A DNA stretch of 64,000 nucleotides from Fodinicurvata sp. EGI_FJ10296 (lineage in GTDB: Bacteria; Pseudomonadota; Alphaproteobacteria; DSM-16000; Inquilinaceae), in NCBI RefSeq assembly GCF_040712075.1, contig NZ_JBFCVL010000006.1, forward strand, positions 372,001-436,000, in the 5' to 3' direction. The notes under the pieces were generated by a model that did not search any database, was not told where the DNA came from, and saw only the letters and a list, made by a program, of their open reading frames with translations. Positions 36,333-44,689 of the stretch are shown here, in pieces. A program made the translations under genes and the position numbers. The first letter of the stretch is position 1. Every line of letters begins with the position of its first letter.

Positions 36333-36467
36333 TCAGAATGGTCCGCGAAGCTTGCCGCGCCGCATCGACCGGCGCAGGGTTCGCCGCACCAGACGCGAAC
36401 CCAGCCGTCCCCGGCTCATGGCCTGGAAATCACCGAACAGTCGAAGCAACCTGAACAGAATCCTCAT
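36333..36467 (-). CDS. Small basic protein, 44 aa (hypothetical)
   Basis: The ATG at 36467 is preceded by TGGAG at ideal spacing. The 44-residue product starts MRILFRLLRLFGDFQAMSRG and continues with an Arg-rich, Leu-spaced segment ending GKLRGPF. It has a hydrophobic/amphipathic first helix and a strongly basic second half, a composition that is not random for this GC content. It resembles small Arg-rich proteins seen in alphaproteobacteria, but I cannot name a family. It lies 120 bases after the MBL-fold gene on the same strand. Confidence 0.5.
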   Translation of the reverse strand: MRILFRLLRLFGDFQAMSRGRLGSRLVRRTLRRSMRRGKLRGPF

Positions 36468-36587
36468 CACTTACTCCACCATATGTCGGGCAATGTGAGC
36501 AATAATGTGCCACAAACCGAAAGACGATGCATTCATCTTGCGAACGCATCGTCGATCGGACCCTATAGTATGAGGTGTCAAGTGAGG

Positions 36588-37475
36588 TTAGTCCCAGGCT
36601 GCGCCTTCAAGCGTATTGAGAGGAATTTTCAGATACTGTCGGCCGTTGCTTTCCGGCGCCGGTAGCCTGCCGCCATTCATATTTATCTGAAGGGAATGGA
36701 GGATCAGTTTCGGCATCGGCAGTGTGCGGTCTCTCGCCTCGCGCAACTCCACGAATGCGGCTTCATTCTGTCCGCTGGCGACATGAATATTTTGAGCTTT
36801 CTGTTGTGCGATCGTGCTTTCCCATAGCGGCTCCCGGTCGCCGGGTTGGTAATCATGGCCGGTAAAGACGCGGGTTTCATCCGGCAGGGACAGCAGCTGC
36901 TGAATTGATTTCCAGATCACCCGCGCATCGCCGCCGGGGAAATCAGCGCGCGCAGTGCCGCTATCCGGCATGAACAACGTGTCGTGTACGAATGCGGCAT
37001 CGCCAATCACATAGGTAATCGAAGCCAGGGTATGGCCGGGCGACAGCATTACCTTTGCGTCTATATTGCCTACCTTGAACGTCTCGCCATCCGCGAACAG
37101 TTTATCCCACTGGGAGCCGTCGGCTGGAAAGTCGGGCCAGTTATACAGCCCTTTCCAGAGTTTCTGGACCTCAACGACCTTTTCGCCGATCGCGGTGGGC
37201 GCACCGGTCTTTTCCTTGAGGTACCGGGCTGCGGAGAAATGGTCGGCATGGGGATGGGTATCCAGAATCCACTGGACCGTCAGACCCTGCGTTTCAATGA
37301 AATCGAGGATTCGGTCGGCATTGATCGTCGCCGTCGCCCCGGATTTTTCATCGAAATCCAGGACGGGGTCGATGATGGCGCATTTCCGGGTTGCCGGGTC
37401 GGCCACGACGTATTGAACCGAAAAGGTCCGTTCGTCGAAAAAACCAGTCACTTGCGGTTTCTGTAAATCGTTCAT
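36588..37475 (-). CDS. MBL-fold hydrolase, persulfide dioxygenase-like (Blh/ETHE1-related)
   Basis: A 295-residue metallo-beta-lactamase-fold protein with the metal-binding THPHADH motif, a His in SPGHTLAS, the bridging Asp in VHDTLFMPDSGT, and FTGHDYQPG. The start TGFFDERTFSVQYVVADPATRKCAIIDPV is characteristic of the Blh/ETHE1-like group. These oxidise glutathione persulfide to sulfite. Sulfite dehydrogenase genes 1-3 kb upstream support a role in sulfide detoxification. The upstream region is AT-rich (around 37600) and holds the promoter; AGAGGTG precedes the ATG. Confidence 0.85.
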   Translation of the reverse strand: MNDLQKPQVTGFFDERTFSVQYVVADPATRKCAIIDPVLDFDEKSGATATINADRILDFIETQGLTVQWILDTHPHADHFSAARYLKEKTGAPTAIGEKVVEVQKLWKGLYNWPDFPADGSQWDKLFADGETFKVGNIDAKVMLSPGHTLASITYVIGDAAFVHDTLFMPDSGTARADFPGGDARVIWKSIQQLLSLPDETRVFTGHDYQPGDREPLWESTIAQQKAQNIHVASGQNEAAFVELREARDRTLPMPKLILHSLQINMNGGRLPAPESNGRQYLKIPLNTLEGAAWD

Positions 37476-37658
37476 CCTGCACCTCTCAAATGGGCTCGAT
37501 ATCCCGCTTTCGGATCGGGCTGGCGGCTCTTGCGGTCGCTCCGGTTTTGCGGATTCACCGAGATTTCCGGCAGCGGTGGCAAGCGGGTCCGTCTATCGAT
37601 TAAATAATATATAAAGTGACGTAATAAAAGGGGCCACAGCAAGATTTTGCGGCGCTGT

Positions 37659-38267
37659 CTATCGCCGGTCCTCGCGGTCGAATACAGCCATCTGGCTGGC
37701 GCCGCCCAGTTCCGGATGCGTTCCCGCGATATCGGAACAGCACCCGGTGTAACCGTGACGGCCGGCGACGCCACGGGCCCAGCGGCGGAAACGGTCGCGC
37801 CCCCACTCGAACCGATGGTCCGGGTGACGGAAACGGTGCAAAGGGACGCCAAGCACCGGATTGAATTCGGCGTTCGGTGTCGTGATCACGACCCGCCCCG
37901 GCCGCATTTCGCCGAATACCGCCTGCTCCACCACTGCCAAACGGCCGGGATCGATGTGCTCGATCGTTTCGACCAGGACGGCGCAGTCGAAGCCGGTCAG
38001 GGATCGGCAGTTTTCAGTCAGCGAGCCGTGGATCAGGTCGACTGACGCCGTTATACGGTCTTCCAGTGCCGCCATACGGGCGCGAAGTTGCCGAAGGGAT
38101 GGGGCCGACAAGTCGATGCCCACGATTGCTTTGACGGTCGGCCAGGTCGCCAGCCGGACGAGCAGATCGCCGTCGCCGCAGCCAAGGTCGAGGACGGTGC
38201 CAGGATTGCAGTCGCCAACCGCGTCCAGGACCGCTTGAAGGCGCTGTTCGTGAAGCCACGAAGTCAT
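37659..38267 (-). CDS. hen1: Stand-alone Hen1-type RNA 3'-terminal 2'-O-methyltransferase
   Basis: A 202-residue SAM methyltransferase that matches the catalytic domain of bacterial Hen1 nearly end to end: LHEQRLQAVLDAV, motif I VLDLGCGDGDLL, IHGSLTENCRSLTGFDCAVL, the metal site VETIEHID (Glu100, Glu103, His104) with a later His near 151 in RFRHPDHRFEW, and VVITTPNAEFN. Hen1 methylates the 3'-terminal ribose of RNA to protect it, and in bacterial RNA repair acts with the kinase-ligase Pnkp. The usual N-terminal Hen1 domain is missing and no Pnkp gene is adjacent. Confidence 0.8.
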   Translation of the reverse strand: MTSWLHEQRLQAVLDAVGDCNPGTVLDLGCGDGDLLVRLATWPTVKAIVGIDLSAPSLRQLRARMAALEDRITASVDLIHGSLTENCRSLTGFDCAVLVETIEHIDPGRLAVVEQAVFGEMRPGRVVITTPNAEFNPVLGVPLHRFRHPDHRFEWGRDRFRRWARGVAGRHGYTGCCSDIAGTHPELGGASQMAVFDREDRR

Positions 38268-38367
38268 GGGCCGTGTCCCGGACCGATTCTCGTTCCCGCC
38301 TGACTCTACCCTGCAGTCCCGACCATTTCCGGACCGGTACTAAGGCACGCACCGGCAGAGCGTGATG

Positions 38368-38970
38368 TCAGCTACTGAAGTGACGTACCAGGTAATCCAG
38401 GACCGTTGCTCGATCGGCGTCAGGCAGTTCCGCCATGCCGCCATGCGTCACCATCCAGTCCAGCGTATAGTCCCAGCGGTCCCGCGTCATCCTTTGCTGG
38501 GTGAAAACCGTCGCTGAATGGCAGCTTGTGCAATTGTAGTAGACGGTTTCGACCCCTTCGGTGTCCGGCAGATTGCCAAAGTCGGGGTTCCGGGGGCCGT
38601 CGTATCCAGCGTTCGACGAACTGCCGGTGCCGCCACCCGGCGCCAGGGGGTTGAAGCCGCCACCGGAGACGGACGGTCCCGCCGGCGATCCCAGCGATCT
38701 GGACAGGGCTTGCTGTGCCTGTTGACGGCGGTCTTCGGCGCGCCGCGCGGCCTCTGCTTCGGCCTCAGCGGCAGCTTGGGCTTCGGCCTCGGCCTGTGCC
38801 GCGGCCCTGGCTTCGGCTGCGTCGCGCTGAGCCGCCGCCAAGTCAGCCTGCCAGGCGTCGTGGCCGGGTTGAACTGCGAAATGACCGGCGATGGAAACGG
38901 CGCCGGCGATGCCGATGGCCACGGCGAAGGCTTTCAGCACGGTGGTGCCTGGATTGGTCGAAGTGGTCAT
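38368..38970 (-). CDS. sorB: Sulfite dehydrogenase cytochrome c subunit (SorB-like)
   Basis: A membrane-anchored or periplasmic monohaem cytochrome c. The N-terminal hydrophobic segment (VLKAFAVAIGIAGAVSIAGHF) serves as signal or anchor. An unusually long Ala/Glu-rich coiled-coil (about 45-95) and a Gly/Pro linker follow before the haem site YYNCTSCHSATVFTQQRMT; the distal Met is likely in THGGM. SorB accepts electrons from the molybdenum subunit SorA, encoded 146 bases upstream on the same strand. The ATG at 38970 is preferred over an upstream TTG. Confidence 0.8.
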   Translation of the reverse strand: MTTSTNPGTTVLKAFAVAIGIAGAVSIAGHFAVQPGHDAWQADLAAAQRDAAEARAAAQAEAEAQAAAEAEAEAARRAEDRRQQAQQALSRSLGSPAGPSVSGGGFNPLAPGGGTGSSSNAGYDGPRNPDFGNLPDTEGVETVYYNCTSCHSATVFTQQRMTRDRWDYTLDWMVTHGGMAELPDADRATVLDYLVRHFSS

Positions 38971-39116
38971 CGGCAACGGCAATCTCTTGAATCGAAGCGA
39001 GGGGAAGCGGGGCGAGGAGAAGCGGCGAATGCTGGCGACCGGTGGGGGCCGGGGCCGGTCGGGCAGAAGTCCGGCGGACGGTGTCTGTGCCCCGTCCGCC
39101 GGTCAGTTCGTGATAC

Positions 39117-40448
39117 TCAGGCTGCGAAGATAGCGATCCGGTGCGACATGTTGTTGCCGTAACCGCGCGGATTCCAGCCGGGAATGACCGGAGGCTGCAT
39201 GCGCCCGTTGGAGTCGGTGGCGCGAGCCCAGACCTCGTAATAGCCAGCCTCGGGCAGCGTCACCGTGGTTCGCCAGTTCTGCCATGCGCCCGGATTGACC
39301 GGATCGTCGAGTTCCGCCGCCTGCCAAGACTGGCCGAAATCGATCGAAACGTCGAGGGCGGAAACTTCCGCGTCGCCGACCCAGGCGTGGCCGCGGATTT
39401 CCGTCGCCTCACCTGCAGCAGTCTCAGTGCCCGTTTCCGGGAAGGTGATGATGGATTTGACCGGCATGGCCTCCATGATCTCCATGTCGCTTTCCGGTAC
39501 TTCGGTGCCGGGCGCGACGGGATAGGCCGGCATGCGGTACGAGTAGCCGCCCATCTTTTCGCCGTCGTGAACCTGGTCGCGCACCTGGATTCGCGTCAGG
39601 AATTTCTGGCTGCACGAACCGGGCCAGCCCGGCACGACGAGACGAAGGGGATGGCCATTTGGCTGCGGCATATCCCCGCCATTCATGGCCCAGACGATCA
39701 TGACAGTCGGATCCATGGCTTTTTCTATGGGCACACCCCGGCTTATTGCGTCCCGCTCGGTATCGCCGGAAATGTGGGGGTCGTTGCCATAGTGCCCGGT
39801 ATAGACCGCACTGTCGCGTACGCCGGCGCGTTCCAGCACATCGCGCAGCCTTACGCCCGTCCATTCGGGGCAGCCGACCGCGCCAAAGGTCCATTGATTG
39901 CCCGATGCACCGGGGTTGAAGAACGCCCGGCCATTGCCACCACATTCGACATGAAGGGCGACGGTGTGAACATCGAAGTCGTTCTGCAGATCGGCGATCG
40001 ACAGTTCCAGCGGATTATCGACCTCGCCATCGATGATCAGGCGCCAATTCTCCACCACATCGTCGGACTGATTGTCCGGTATCAGCCCGTTGGAACGGAT
40101 GAACATGCGATCGTTGGGCGTGATGGCATCATCGAGCAGGTGAGGCGGCGTTTCGGCATTGAGCGGACGTTCGTTGAGCAGGGTAAGGCCGTCATACTGT
40201 CCAAACGCGTCCATTTCGGGAATTTGGGCGAATGCTGCCGGGATAAGGCCGGCCGGCATGCTGCGATGGAACGGAATGGAAGCGCCGATCGCCAGGCCCA
40301 TGGCGCTGAGGCCGGCGCCGCGCAGGAAGCCACGTCTGTCGGAATGAGCAATGCGGCCCCAGAGCCGGCGGTCGCCAGCTTCGATGCCCTCGGAATACGC
40401 GTCGGCAAAGTTGGTGCGGGGATCTCGGGACTGAATGTCGTCAGGCAT
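39117..40448 (-). CDS. sorA: Sulfite:cytochrome c oxidoreductase, molybdopterin subunit
   Basis: Oxidises sulfite to sulfate in the periplasm. The twin-arginine signal is SDRRGFLRGAGLSAMG near residues 36-51, so the cofactor is inserted before Tat export. The sulfite-oxidase fold carries the molybdenum-ligand Cys in HVECGGNGR, the GAVGCPEWTGVRL region, and the C-terminal dimerisation domain (from about 330). The ATG follows GGAGGAA. The molybdopterin synthase genes moaD and moaE lie 3-4 kb away. sorB follows as the electron acceptor. Confidence 0.9.
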   Translation of the reverse strand: MPDDIQSRDPRTNFADAYSEGIEAGDRRLWGRIAHSDRRGFLRGAGLSAMGLAIGASIPFHRSMPAGLIPAAFAQIPEMDAFGQYDGLTLLNERPLNAETPPHLLDDAITPNDRMFIRSNGLIPDNQSDDVVENWRLIIDGEVDNPLELSIADLQNDFDVHTVALHVECGGNGRAFFNPGASGNQWTFGAVGCPEWTGVRLRDVLERAGVRDSAVYTGHYGNDPHISGDTERDAISRGVPIEKAMDPTVMIVWAMNGGDMPQPNGHPLRLVVPGWPGSCSQKFLTRIQVRDQVHDGEKMGGYSYRMPAYPVAPGTEVPESDMEIMEAMPVKSIITFPETGTETAAGEATEIRGHAWVGDAEVSALDVSIDFGQSWQAAELDDPVNPGAWQNWRTTVTLPEAGYYEVWARATDSNGRMQPPVIPGWNPRGYGNNMSHRIAIFAA

Positions 40449-40670
40449 GGTCGGTTCCTCCGGTTTCGCCGGCCCGCATTCACGGATGCCGGGGCTGCCA
40501 AGCCGGACATGCCGGCGGTCGGCTTTTCTTTGATTGCATAGATGCTTAATTGTATGCCCGATGACAAGGCGAGGTCCAGCAACTTCTCGCCATACTCCTT
40601 CAGGATGATGGCATACTATCCGGAAGTTTCGGTTTCCGGTTTGGCTTTATCGCTTTGTAAGGCGAGCAGT

Positions 40671-41621
40671 TCAGGCGCCCGGGACGTCCCCGGGAGGGCG
40701 CGTCGTCACCACTTGGCGGTGCTTTTTCACGCGCTGTTCACGGAAATAGATATAGAGCCCTGCGCCGACGATGACAGCCGCCCCGATCAGCATGTTCCAA
40801 CGCGGGATGTCGCCGAAGAAGAAATAGCCGAAGATAACCGCCCAGGGCAGCAGCGTGTACTGGAACGGCGCAATCGTTGCGGCATCGGCAAGCTTTAGCG
40901 ACCGGTTGATCAGGACATGCGCACCCATGGCAATGATGCCGAGGCAGCCAAGCAGCATCCAGTCGAAATCGGTTGGCTGCACCCAGCCCCACGGCGCCAG
41001 GACCGCACCCGCAATCAGGGCCCCCATAGTCTGCCAGAAAACGAGGGCCGTGTCCGGCGTTCGTCTGAGCATGCGGCCCGTCAGCATCATCAAGGCGAAG
41101 GTCAGGCTGCCGACGACGGAAATGAGCGCCGGGAGCGTAAGCGTGGCCGACGACGGGTTGAGGACGATGATGACGCCGATGAAGCCTACGATAATCCCGG
41201 TCCAGCGGCGCCATCCGACGGACTCGCCCAGAAGCATCGGCGACAGGGCCGCGACATAGATCGGCGCAGCGAGCCAGAATGTCATGACGTCGGCCAAGGG
41301 TAGAAAATACACTGCGGAATAGAAACAGAACACTTCGGCTGTGGAGAACAGGACACGCAATGCCTGGATGCCCGGCCGGTCGCGGGAAACGATCGCCGGA
41401 CGCCCCCAAAGCCATATAAAGGGCAGCAGGGCGACAAGGGCGGCCGCCGAGCGAATTAGCAGTACCTGTCCGACGGAATAGGTTGTGACCAGCCATTTGC
41501 CCAGCGCGTCGTTGGCGCTGAACAGGAACATGCCGATCAGGACGAGGGCAATCCCGAGCGCGACCGCCGGCGAGGGCAGGGCATCGGCAACGGCCGGCGC
41601 CGAAGTGTTCCGTTGCCTCAT
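40671..41621 (-). CDS. DMT superfamily transporter (EamA family)
   Basis: A 316-residue membrane protein with about ten hydrophobic segments in two EamA repeats (GIALVLIGMFLFSANDALGK at the start of the first). The start is likely the ATG at 41621 (MRQRNTSAP). It lies 47 bases after the MarR gene on the same strand and may be cotranscribed and controlled by it. Substrate unknown; MarR-linked DMT proteins are often exporters of metabolites or drugs. Confidence 0.85.
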   Translation of the reverse strand: MRQRNTSAPAVADALPSPAVALGIALVLIGMFLFSANDALGKWLVTTYSVGQVLLIRSAAALVALLPFIWLWGRPAIVSRDRPGIQALRVLFSTAEVFCFYSAVYFLPLADVMTFWLAAPIYVAALSPMLLGESVGWRRWTGIIVGFIGVIIVLNPSSATLTLPALISVVGSLTFALMMLTGRMLRRTPDTALVFWQTMGALIAGAVLAPWGWVQPTDFDWMLLGCLGIIAMGAHVLINRSLKLADAATIAPFQYTLLPWAVIFGYFFFGDIPRWNMLIGAAVIVGAGLYIYFREQRVKKHRQVVTTRPPGDVPGA

Positions 41622-41667
41622 GTGCAGAGGCCGTGTGTTGCGGCGGCGGTCACGCCGGGCCGGCCGG

Positions 41668-42183
41668 TCATGATCGGCGTCCTTGCCGGGTGCTGTCGCG
41701 CCCGATATCCGGGGCCTGGAAGCGCTTGTCCTCGTCGATGAGGCCATGAAGCACTTGCCGGAATCCTTCTACAGCGTCGGCGCCTGCCTCACGATAGGCG
41801 CGGGCAAGCCGGGCCCGCTGACGTTCGGACAGGCTTCGCTCCAGCGCTTCGCCGTCCTCGGTCAGTTCCAGCAGACGCTGGCGTCTGTCGGTCGTGCCCT
41901 GACGCTGAACGACATAGCCCTTCGACATCAGATCCGTCAGCACACGGCTCAGGCTTTGCTTGGTGATCCGAAGGATCCGCAGCAGGTCGGATACGGTTAT
42001 CCCGGGATTGCGCCCGACGAAATAGATAACGCGATGATGGGCGCGGCCGAGTCCGAGCTCGTCGAGAATTCGGTCGGCCTCGCCGGTGAAATCACGATAA
42101 GCGAAAAAAAGCAGCTCTATGCCCTGGCGCAACTCCTCCTCACGGAGGAACAGAGGATTGGCACCAACCTTCGGTTCAGTCAT
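41668..42183 (-). CDS. MarR family transcriptional regulator
   Basis: A 171-residue winged helix-turn-helix protein. The recognition region ITVSDLLRILRITKQSLSRVLTDL and the wing QRQGTTDRRQRLLELTEDG are typical of MarR. It diverges from ilvE, and the 122-base gap holds an inverted repeat likely to be its operator. It probably represses its own operon (with the DMT transporter) and may regulate ilvE. Confidence 0.9.
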   Translation of the reverse strand: MTEPKVGANPLFLREEELRQGIELLFFAYRDFTGEADRILDELGLGRAHHRVIYFVGRNPGITVSDLLRILRITKQSLSRVLTDLMSKGYVVQRQGTTDRRQRLLELTEDGEALERSLSERQRARLARAYREAGADAVEGFRQVLHGLIDEDKRFQAPDIGRDSTRQGRRS

Positions 42184-42219
42184 GTCGCCTCGGAAACTCA
42201 GGCATGATGGTACCGATTA

Positions 42220-42236
42220 TGTCAGCTATGTTGACA
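42220..42236. promoter_or_regulatory. Inverted repeat between marR and ilvE, candidate MarR operator
   Basis: TGTCA at 42220-42224 and TGACA at 42232-42236 form an inverted repeat with a 7-base centre. The right arm overlaps a perfect TTGACA -35 hexamer (42231-42236) pointing to ilvE, so a bound dimer would block that promoter. Confidence 0.5.
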
Positions 42237-42305
42237 CACCGAAAGGGAAAATGTTACACAGTGAGCGAGGGAACGGTAACTTTCTAACAACTGGACCATT
42301 TTATC

Positions 42306-43214
42306 ATGGCGAATCTTCCATTCGATGATCGTGACGGCTCGATCTGGCTTGATGGCCGGATGGTGCCCTGGCGTGACGCGCAAATTCATGTCCTGACCCA
42401 CGGTTTGCATTACGGCAGTTGTGTATTCGAGGGTGAACGGGTTTACAACGGTCAGGTTTTCAAGCTGACGGAACACTCCGAGCGGCTCGTCTACTCTGCC
42501 CGCGTGCTCGGCTTCGACCTGCCGATAACGGCGGCCGAGATCGATGAGGCCACACGCCAGGTCATCGCCGCAAACAATATCGTCGATGGCTATGTGCGAC
42601 CGGTTGCGTGGCGCGGGTCGGAAATGATGGGCGTTTCAGCTCAGCACAACACCATCCGCATGGCCATCGCGACCTGGGAATGGCCAAGCTATTTCGATCC
42701 GGCGGCGCGGATGAAGGGGATCAAACTGCAGACGAGCCAATGGGCACGGCCGTCACCGGCAACGGCGCCGGTGCACGCCAAGGCGGCGGGTCTCTACATG
42801 ATCTGCACCATGTCGAAGCACGCCGCCGAGGGCGCGGGCTTCCACGACGCCCTGATGTACGATTACCGCGGCCGGATTGCCGAATCGACGGGCGCCAACA
42901 TCTTCTTTGTCATCGACGGGGAAATCCACACGCCCGAACCGGATTGCTTCCTCGACGGGATCACGCGCCGCACGGTGATCGGTCTGGCGCGCGAGGCAGG
43001 CATGACGGTGATCGAACGTCCGATGTGGCCGGATGATCTGGAAAAGGCGACGGAGGTGTTCATTACCGGTACCGCGGCCGAGGTGACGCCCGTCGGGCTG
43101 ATCGACAGCCGCACCTATACGCCGGGCAAGATCACCGAAACCCTGATCGATGCCTATACCAGGGCTGTCAACGCGCCTTCAGCCACTGCTTCCGCGACAA
43201 GCGCCGCGGAATAA
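42306..43214 (+). CDS. ilvE: Branched-chain amino acid aminotransferase
   Basis: PLP enzyme of fold type IV that transaminates 2-oxo acids to leucine, isoleucine and valine. Seen: LTHGLHYGSCVFEGERVY near the N-terminus, the PLP-lysine in VHAKAAGLYM (about residue 160), YRGRIAESTGANIFFV and the C-terminal FITGTAAEVTPVG. Its 302 residues fit the family. It converges with moaE; the two stop codons are one base apart. Confidence 0.94.
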   Translation: MANLPFDDRDGSIWLDGRMVPWRDAQIHVLTHGLHYGSCVFEGERVYNGQVFKLTEHSERLVYSARVLGFDLPITAAEIDEATRQVIAANNIVDGYVRPVAWRGSEMMGVSAQHNTIRMAIATWEWPSYFDPAARMKGIKLQTSQWARPSPATAPVHAKAAGLYMICTMSKHAAEGAGFHDALMYDYRGRIAESTGANIFFVIDGEIHTPEPDCFLDGITRRTVIGLAREAGMTVIERPMWPDDLEKATEVFITGTAAEVTPVGLIDSRTYTPGKITETLIDAYTRAVNAPSATASATSAAE

Positions 43215-43215
43215 T

Positions 43216-43752
43216 CTATTCCGTGTTGCCTGGGTTCCAGCGCGCGGCAGCGGCATCGTCACTGTCGCGGGCATCCACCCAGCGTTCGCCGGACGGCGTC
43301 TCTTCGAGCTTCCAGAACGGTGCCTTTGTCTTCAGCCAATCCATCAGGAACCGGCAGGTGTCGAAGGCGGCGTCGCGATGCGGCGACGCGGTCAGGACGA
43401 GCACGATCGGTTCTCCGGGCAGCATGCGGCCGAACCGGTGGATGACGGTGGCTCGTCGAAGGGCAGGCCACCGCTCGGCGGCCTCTTCTGCGATCGCCGT
43501 GATCGCCTTTTCCGTCATGCCCGGATAATGCTCCAGGGTCATCGCCCGGATCGTGGTCTCGCCGTTTGCGGCGTGCTCGGCATCATCAGGGCCCGGACCA
43601 TGACGATCATCGCTACCCCGGACGAGGCCGACGAACGACGCGACCGCCCCGATATCGGTAGCATTGTTCACTGCCGGCACCTGGACGAACCGGCCGTATT
43701 CGACGCCGGCATCGAACGGCTGTTCCTGTACTCTGACGTCGATCTCGGCCAT
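43216..43752 (-). CDS. moaE: Molybdopterin synthase catalytic subunit
   Basis: Forms molybdopterin from cyclic pyranopterin monophosphate with MoaD thiocarboxylate. Seen: GAVASFVGLVRG, LEHYPGMTEKAI, VIHRFGRMLPGE and the active-site lysines in DWLKTKAPFWKLE. There is a polar insertion (about residues 50-65). It follows moaD by 12 bases. The cofactor is needed by SorA, encoded 3-4 kb away. Confidence 0.94.
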   Translation of the reverse strand: MAEIDVRVQEQPFDAGVEYGRFVQVPAVNNATDIGAVASFVGLVRGSDDRHGPGPDDAEHAANGETTIRAMTLEHYPGMTEKAITAIAEEAAERWPALRRATVIHRFGRMLPGEPIVLVLTASPHRDAAFDTCRFLMDWLKTKAPFWKLEETPSGERWVDARDSDDAAAARWNPGNTE

Positions 43753-43764
43753 TGCGATATTCCT

Positions 43765-44016
43765 TCAGCCGCCGGTCATCGGCGGGAACAAAGCGACTTC
43801 ATCGTCCTGACCGACCGGCGTCGCCGGATCGGCAAATGTCTGATTGACGGCGACGCGAACGACCGAATCGTGCTTCAGCGCTTCGGCATAGCCGCTGCCG
43901 CGTGTTTTCAACCAGCCGACGAGGTCGGCGACCGTCCTCACATCGTCGGGCGGTGTCACGAGTTCCTCGTTGACGCCGATATGTGTCCGCAGCCATGCGA
44001 AATAGAGCAGCTTCAT
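43765..44016 (-). CDS. moaD: Molybdopterin synthase sulfur carrier subunit
   Basis: An 83-residue ubiquitin-like sulfur carrier. It begins MKLLYFAWLRTHIG and ends FPPMTGG, with the required C-terminal Gly-Gly that is thiocarboxylated. It lies directly before moaE in one operon. Confidence 0.94.
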   Translation of the reverse strand: MKLLYFAWLRTHIGVNEELVTPPDDVRTVADLVGWLKTRGSGYAEALKHDSVVRVAVNQTFADPATPVGQDDEVALFPPMTGG

Positions 44017-44104
44017 ATCGCCTCCTCGGTCGTCCGACGCTTCTGCGGTTCAGGTGAAAACAATAGGCGGCAAAATCCACAGGCGCTACCAATTCGATTT
44101 GAGG

Positions 44105-44689
44105 TCACAACGACCGATTGTTCAGCGACCCGACGGAAACCGCGGGGCGGGCATCCGGTTTGCCGTTGGGTCCGGCATTACCGACTTCCCTGCGCGCCTT
44201 CCGGCGTCGGCGCGTCTCCAGGCGCCGGCCGATCATGCGTCCCAGGAAATAGCTGCCGATGGCTGCGGGTATCGCATAGGGCATCGACCCCAGAAATGCC
44301 AGCAGCAGCAGATAGCCGCTTTCCTGGACCACGGCCAGCACCCCGTCGGCCTGTAGGCGGCTGACCAGATCGTTGACCAGCGCCGCCCCGCCCATACAAC
44401 TCGGCGAGATCGCGCATCCGGTCAGAATGAACAGCGAATAGGCCGGGGTTATCGTAAACGGGTTCGTGATATTCGTTAAGACCAGGGCGATTGCCACGTT
44501 GAACGGTCGCCTGGACCAATGTGCAATGGCCCAGCAAACCGCGATGCCGATGAACTGAAATCCGACGGTCGCCGAGGCCCCCCAGAAGACACCAATGGCA
44601 AGGCTGCGGGCGATGACCTCCGGCGTCAGCTGCATCCGGATCATCGGCCTCAGAAGATGTCGAAAGAATCGTTTGCGGAACCAGATCAC
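44105..44689 (-). CDS. DUF2062 family membrane protein
   Basis: A 194-residue inner-membrane protein with a basic N-terminus (MIWFRKRFFRHLLRPMIRM), three or four hydrophobic segments, and the DUF2062 pattern IARSLAIGVFWGASATVGFQ and NITNPFTITPAYSLFILTG. The C-terminus is strongly basic. The family function is unknown. The start is a GTG that overlaps the stop of a small open frame. It sits between pgsA and moaD, which are adjacent in many alphaproteobacteria. Confidence 0.85.
   Translation of the reverse strand: MIWFRKRFFRHLLRPMIRMQLTPEVIARSLAIGVFWGASATVGFQFIGIAVCWAIAHWSRRPFNVAIALVLTNITNPFTITPAYSLFILTGCAISPSCMGGAALVNDLVSRLQADGVLAVVQESGYLLLLAFLGSMPYAIPAAIGSYFLGRMIGRRLETRRRRKARREVGNAGPNGKPDARPAVSVGSLNNRSL

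Noticed and set aside
34596-36587. Possible insertion sequence or integrated element around the HTH gene
   Set aside because: No transposase or integrase domain, terminal inverted repeat or target duplication could be seen; only the recombinase-type HTH and the decayed TPR gene suggest past mobility.
37590-37640. AT-rich stretch upstream of the MBL-fold gene considered as a BigR operator
   Set aside because: It is AT-rich, but I could not find a clear palindrome of the BigR kind, and no BigR-type gene is in the window.
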